64,000 nt of DNA from PALSA-1003 sp963741315 (lineage in GTDB: Bacteria; Pseudomonadota; Gammaproteobacteria; Burkholderiales; Casimicrobiaceae): positions 248,001-312,000 of the forward strand of contig CAVUHK010000001.1 in assembly GCA_963741315.1 (NCBI GenBank), given 5' to 3'. Both the position numbers and the translations under genes were made by a program. Positions 61,196-64,000 of the stretch are shown one piece after another. Under the pieces are notes generated by a model. The model was not told where the DNA came from and did not search any database. It saw only the letters and a list, made by a program, of their open reading frames with translations. Each line of letters starts with the position of its first letter. The stretch's first letter is position 1.

Positions 61196-62380
61196 GTGCC
61201 ACGCCCACCCGTTGCGCCACCCACTCCACCGCGCATCCCTGCGCCACCCGCGGCCATTCCTGCCTCGCCAGCGCTGCAATTGCGCGCGGTCGCCTTCGCC
61301 GACCTTCCCGGCTGGCGCGACGACGCAACTGCCGACGCGTGGCCGGCGTACGTGGCAAGCTGCAGCGCGCTGCTCGCCCGCAGCACGAGCGCGCCGACGT
61401 GGCGCCAAGTCTGCGCCGCTGCCGCGAATCCCGATCGGCGCGACGCGGCAGCCGTCCGCGCTTACTTCGAAACCTATTTTAGCGCATACCAGGTCCTCGA
61501 CTCCGACCGCTCCGGCGAGAGTGCCGGCGTTGGCCTGGTCACCGGTTACTACGAGCCGCTGCTGCATGGTGCGCGCGCGCGCGACGAGCGCTATCGCTAT
61601 CCGCTCTACGCTCCCCCGGACGATCTGCTCACCATCGAATTGTCCGATCTCTACCCGGAACTCAAGGACAAGCGCGTGCGTGGCCGCGTCGAAGGCAAGC
61701 GCGTGGTTCCGTACTGGCCGCGCGCCGACATCGACGCAGGTCTGGCACCCGTTGGCGGCAAGGAGCTCGTATACGTCGACGACGCGATCGAAGCGTTCTT
61801 CCTGCAGATCCAGGGTTCGGGGAGGGTGCTGCTGCCCGATGGCAGCATTCTGCGCGTCGGTTATGCCGACCAGAATGGCCAGCCTTATCGTTCCATCGGC
61901 AGGGTATTGGTCGACCGCGGGCAGCTGACACTGGACAGGGCTTCGATGCAGGGCATCAAGCAGTGGGGTCGCGAGCACCCGGAGCTGCTCCCGGCGTTGC
62001 TGGCGGAGAATCCCAGCTACGTGTTCTTCCGCATCGTCGCGCCCGATCCCGCGGCGACCATCGATGGTCCGATCGGCGCGCTCGGCGTGCCGCTGGCGCC
62101 GGGTCGCGCGATCGCGGTCGATCCACGTTTCATTCCGCTGGGCGCACCGGTGTTCGTCGCGACCACTTGGCCGCTGTCGACGCGGCCGCTGCAACGCCTG
62201 ATGCTGGCGCAGGACACGGGCGGCGCAATCCGCGGCCCGGTGCGCGCGGACTGGTTCTGGGGCTTCGGCGAGGACGCCGCGCGCGAGGCCGGGCGGATGA
62301 AGCAGGACGGCAGGATGTGGCTGTTGTGGCCGAAGGGCGAGCGCCTGCCCGCCAATGCTCAGCTGCCGGCGACCCCATAG
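61196..62380 (+). CDS. mltA: Membrane-bound lytic murein transglycosylase A; N-terminal signal displaced by a frame break
   Basis: The main frame (GTG 61196) has a Pro-rich linker (PRPPVAPPTPPRIPAPPAA) and then the MltA domain: TGYYEPLLHGARARDERYRY, VYVDDAIEAFFLQIQGSGRV, YADQNGQPYRSIGRVLVDRG, and the 3D-type catalytic Asp region MLAQDTGGAIRGPVRADWFWG. The lipoprotein signal (RLRLLTVAVPLAVLAAC, lipobox LAAC) lies just upstream in another frame (about 61140-61195), so a one-base break probably separates it from the linker near 61200. A genuine lipid-anchored MltA would then begin near 61087-61160. The 3' end overlaps the convergent binding-protein gene by 22 bases. Confidence 0.85.
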   Translation: MPRPPVAPPTPPRIPAPPAAIPASPALQLRAVAFADLPGWRDDATADAWPAYVASCSALLARSTSAPTWRQVCAAAANPDRRDAAAVRAYFETYFSAYQVLDSDRSGESAGVGLVTGYYEPLLHGARARDERYRYPLYAPPDDLLTIELSDLYPELKDKRVRGRVEGKRVVPYWPRADIDAGLAPVGGKELVYVDDAIEAFFLQIQGSGRVLLPDGSILRVGYADQNGQPYRSIGRVLVDRGQLTLDRASMQGIKQWGREHPELLPALLAENPSYVFFRIVAPDPAATIDGPIGALGVPLAPGRAIAVDPRFIPLGAPVFVATTWPLSTRPLQRLMLAQDTGGAIRGPVRADWFWGFGEDAAREAGRMKQDGRMWLLWPKGERLPANAQLPATP

Positions 62381-63369
62381 ATCGGCGCGAAGAACAGGTC
62401 CTTCCACGACGCCGGTTTGGCCTTGATCGTGCCGACGCGCGACATGAAGTCGGCATACTTCATCGTGCCGTCGGGCACGGTCGAGAACTTGGAGTTCGGA
62501 TCGTTGAGAATCTTGACGATCTCATCGACCGTCGACTTCTGCTTGCCCACGGCGATGTAGATCTCGGCGGCCTTCTTCTTGTCCTTCGCAATGAGTGCAT
62601 TGGCATCATTCATCGCCGCGATGAAGGCCGCGCTCAGCTTCGGGTTGGCCTCGAAGAACTTGCGCGTCGTGTAGGTCATGTCGAGGGTGATGTTGCCGAG
62701 CACGTCGACCGAATTGAAGACGCGGTGCAATCCCGGCGTCGCGTCCTCGATGTATGAGAACGGCGGCGAGGCCATGTGGCTGTTGATCTCTCCCTTCCCG
62801 GAAAGCAGCACGGTCAGCGCCTCCGGATGCGGCAAGCCGACGGTGATCGGGTCGAGCTTGGAATAGTTGGCGTCGCCGAATTCCTTGGCCACCGCCATGT
62901 GCAGGATGACCGCGGGCAGCGAGGTCTTGATGCCCGGCACCGCGATGCGATCCTTGTCGCTGAAGTCCTTGAGCGTCTTCACCGCCGGATTGCGCGTCAT
63001 CAGGTAGAGCGACGACGAGCTCATTCCCGACAGGCCGCGAATCTCGATCGCCGGATTGTCTTTCGCCTTCGCCCACAGTGTGAGGAAACCCGCCACGCCG
63101 ATCGAGGCGATGTCGAGCGCGCCCGAGAGCATGGCGTCGTTGATCACATTGCCACCGTCGAGCACGAGGTAGTTGACCTTGACCTCGCCTAGGCCCGCGG
63201 CCTTGGCCTGCTTCTCGAGCAGCCTTTCGCTTTCCATCACCATCAACGGCAGATAGAGGACGCCGAATCCGCGCGAGATGCGCACCTCGGCGACTTCGGC
63301 GCGGACGCTGGCGATCGAAAATACGCTCAGCGCGAGCAGCGCAATGGTACGCATGAAACGTATGTGCAT
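62359..63369 (-). CDS. ABC-type substrate-binding protein (NMT1/SsuA-like)
   Basis: A 336-residue periplasmic protein. ATG 63369 follows AAGGGGA; the signal peptide ends near SIASVRA. The mature sequence has VRISRGFGVLYLPLMVMESE, YLVLDGGNVINDAMLSGALD, FLTLWAKAKDNPAIEIRGLS and FSDKDRIAVPGIKTSLPAVI, as in NitT/TauT-type binding proteins (sulfonates, taurine, pyrimidine). No permease or ATPase gene is adjacent in the window, so it may be an orphan or part of a system beyond lipA. The ligand is unknown. Confidence 0.8.
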   Translation of the reverse strand: MHIRFMRTIALLALSVFSIASVRAEVAEVRISRGFGVLYLPLMVMESERLLEKQAKAAGLGEVKVNYLVLDGGNVINDAMLSGALDIASIGVAGFLTLWAKAKDNPAIEIRGLSGMSSSSLYLMTRNPAVKTLKDFSDKDRIAVPGIKTSLPAVILHMAVAKEFGDANYSKLDPITVGLPHPEALTVLLSGKGEINSHMASPPFSYIEDATPGLHRVFNSVDVLGNITLDMTYTTRKFFEANPKLSAAFIAAMNDANALIAKDKKKAAEIYIAVGKQKSTVDEIVKILNDPNSKFSTVPDGTMKYADFMSRVGTIKAKPASWKDLFFAPIYGVAGS

Positions 63370-63391
63370 CGATTCCCCTTGGAGTGCGTGG

Positions 63392-64000
63392 CTACGCGGT
63401 CGCTTCGAGCACGCCGTGTGCCTGCCGGTCCGCGTGGTACGACGAGCGCACCATCGCGCCGACCGCGGCGTGGCGAAAGCCCAGTGCGTAGGCTTCGCGC
63501 TCGTACATGCCGAAGGTGTCCGGATGCACGTAGCGCAGGACCGGCAGGTGTCCCGGCGTCGGCTGCAGGTACTGGCCGATGGTCAGCATGTCGATGCTCT
63601 CGGCACCCATGCCGCGCATGTCGCGCATGACCGCGAGAATTTCGTCGTCGGTCTCTCCCAGTCCGACCATGAGCCCCGACTTGGTCGGGATCGCCGGAAA
63701 GCGCGCCTTGAATCCGCGCAGCAGCGCGAGCGAGTGCGCGTAGTCGGAACCCGGACGTGCCTGTTTGTACAATCGGGGAACGGTCTCGAGATTGTGGTTC
63801 ATCACGTCCGGCGGCGCGGCCGTGAGAATGTCGAGCGCGCGGTCGAGCCTGCCCCGGAAGTCCGGTACCAGCACCTCGATCTGCGTGCCCGGCGAGTGCT
63901 CGCGCACGGCGCGGATGCAGTCGACGAAATGCTTCGCGCCGCCGTCACGCAGGTCGTCGCGGTCGACGCTGGTGATGACAACGTACGATAGCCGCAGCGC
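63392..64000 (-). CDS. lipA: Lipoyl synthase, 5' end cut by the window edge
   Basis: The visible 202 residues are the C-terminal two-thirds of LipA, a radical-SAM enzyme inserting sulfur into octanoyl groups. Segments: VVITSVDRDDLRDGGAKHF, VLVPDFRGR, PDVMNHNLETVPRLYK, RPGSDYAHSLALLRGFKA, TKSGLMVGLGETDDEI and PTPGHLPVLRYVHPD with the final SSYHAD. The N-terminal cluster-binding Cys motifs lie beyond base 64000. The reading frame is open to the edge. It lies 22 bases upstream of the binding-protein gene. Confidence 0.93.
   Translation of the reverse strand, partial: ALRLSYVVITSVDRDDLRDGGAKHFVDCIRAVREHSPGTQIEVLVPDFRGRLDRALDILTAAPPDVMNHNLETVPRLYKQARPGSDYAHSLALLRGFKARFPAIPTKSGLMVGLGETDDEILAVMRDMRGMGAESIDMLTIGQYLQPTPGHLPVLRYVHPDTFGMYEREAYALGFRHAAVGAMVRSSYHADRQAHGVLEATA

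Noticed and set aside
1..64000. CRISPR array, prophage, insertion sequence or integrase
   Set aside because: No regularly spaced repeats, transposase, integrase or phage structural motifs were found among the supported reading frames.

Overview
The window is about 65% G+C, densely coded on both strands, and reads as the chromosome of a betaproteobacterium (Burkholderiales sensu lato). The main evidence is the apaG / rpe / trpE / trpG-trpD-trpC neighbourhood, the PHA-granule protein families, a betaproteobacterial-type tRNA-Met, and a UgpBAEC-like importer. The species cannot be named from sequence alone. No insertion sequence, integrase, CRISPR array or rRNA was seen.

Layout: 1-2958 is the end of a sugar/polysaccharide block (small DMT transporter, two methyltransferases, WecE-type aminotransferase). 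2937-20401 is a neutral-lipid region: acyl-CoA ligase, a PHA-system protein, an FFLEELY-type protein, a Tat protein plus GMC oxidoreductase, two phasins with histone-like tails, a patatin lipase, a TetR regulator, a TPR protein, a WS/DGAT wax-ester synthase, an acyl-CoA-binding protein and an alcohol-forming fatty acyl-CoA reductase of the two-domain Marinobacter type. Together these give an almost complete acyl-CoA to fatty alcohol to wax ester route plus granule coat proteins. Embedded in it is a three-gene operon (13325-17376): a transmembrane Ser/Thr kinase, a CsgG-like exported protein and another exported protein. 20564-24708 holds a cyclase-ATPase-TPR regulator, a lipoprotein and a lipase.

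24788-35293 looks like a light/oxidative-stress lipid-modification regulon. A B12-type photoreceptor repressor (CarH/LitR class, with the Wx9EH motif) sits between a diiron acyl-ACP desaturase-like gene and a divergent run of genes: glutathione peroxidase, folE2, FAD oxidoreductase, DUF1365, cyclopropane-fatty-acid-synthase-like methyltransferase, chalcone-isomerase-like protein, MFS transporter, DUF3833, SDR and an NTF2-like protein. An 11-bp perfect inverted repeat lies between the divergent starts.

35360-38299 is a tRNA-Met gene followed by accessory methyltransferase and 2OG-oxygenase genes that look less GC-biased. 38287-41625 has an ECF sigma factor with a mini zinc-finger anti-sigma, thiS-thiG and trmB. 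41622-47148 is a glycosyltransferase operon joined by GTGA overlaps. 47253-52363 is a Ugp-like ABC importer with an EEP-family phosphodiesterase/nuclease. 52448-60573 is the trp region: trpC, trpD and trpG are separated from trpE by a repeat protein and an octaheme-TPR cytochrome. A Trp-codon-rich leader peptide lies between rpe and trpE. 60613-64000 has apaG, a mini membrane protein, mltA, a substrate-binding protein and the 3' part of lipA.

Five genes carry six apparent one-base (+1 type) frame breaks inside otherwise well-conserved proteins: the acyl-CoA reductase, the CFA-synthase-like gene (twice), the chalcone-isomerase-like gene, the 2OG oxygenase and mltA. Sequencing or assembly insertions are the simplest explanation, but it cannot be proved here.
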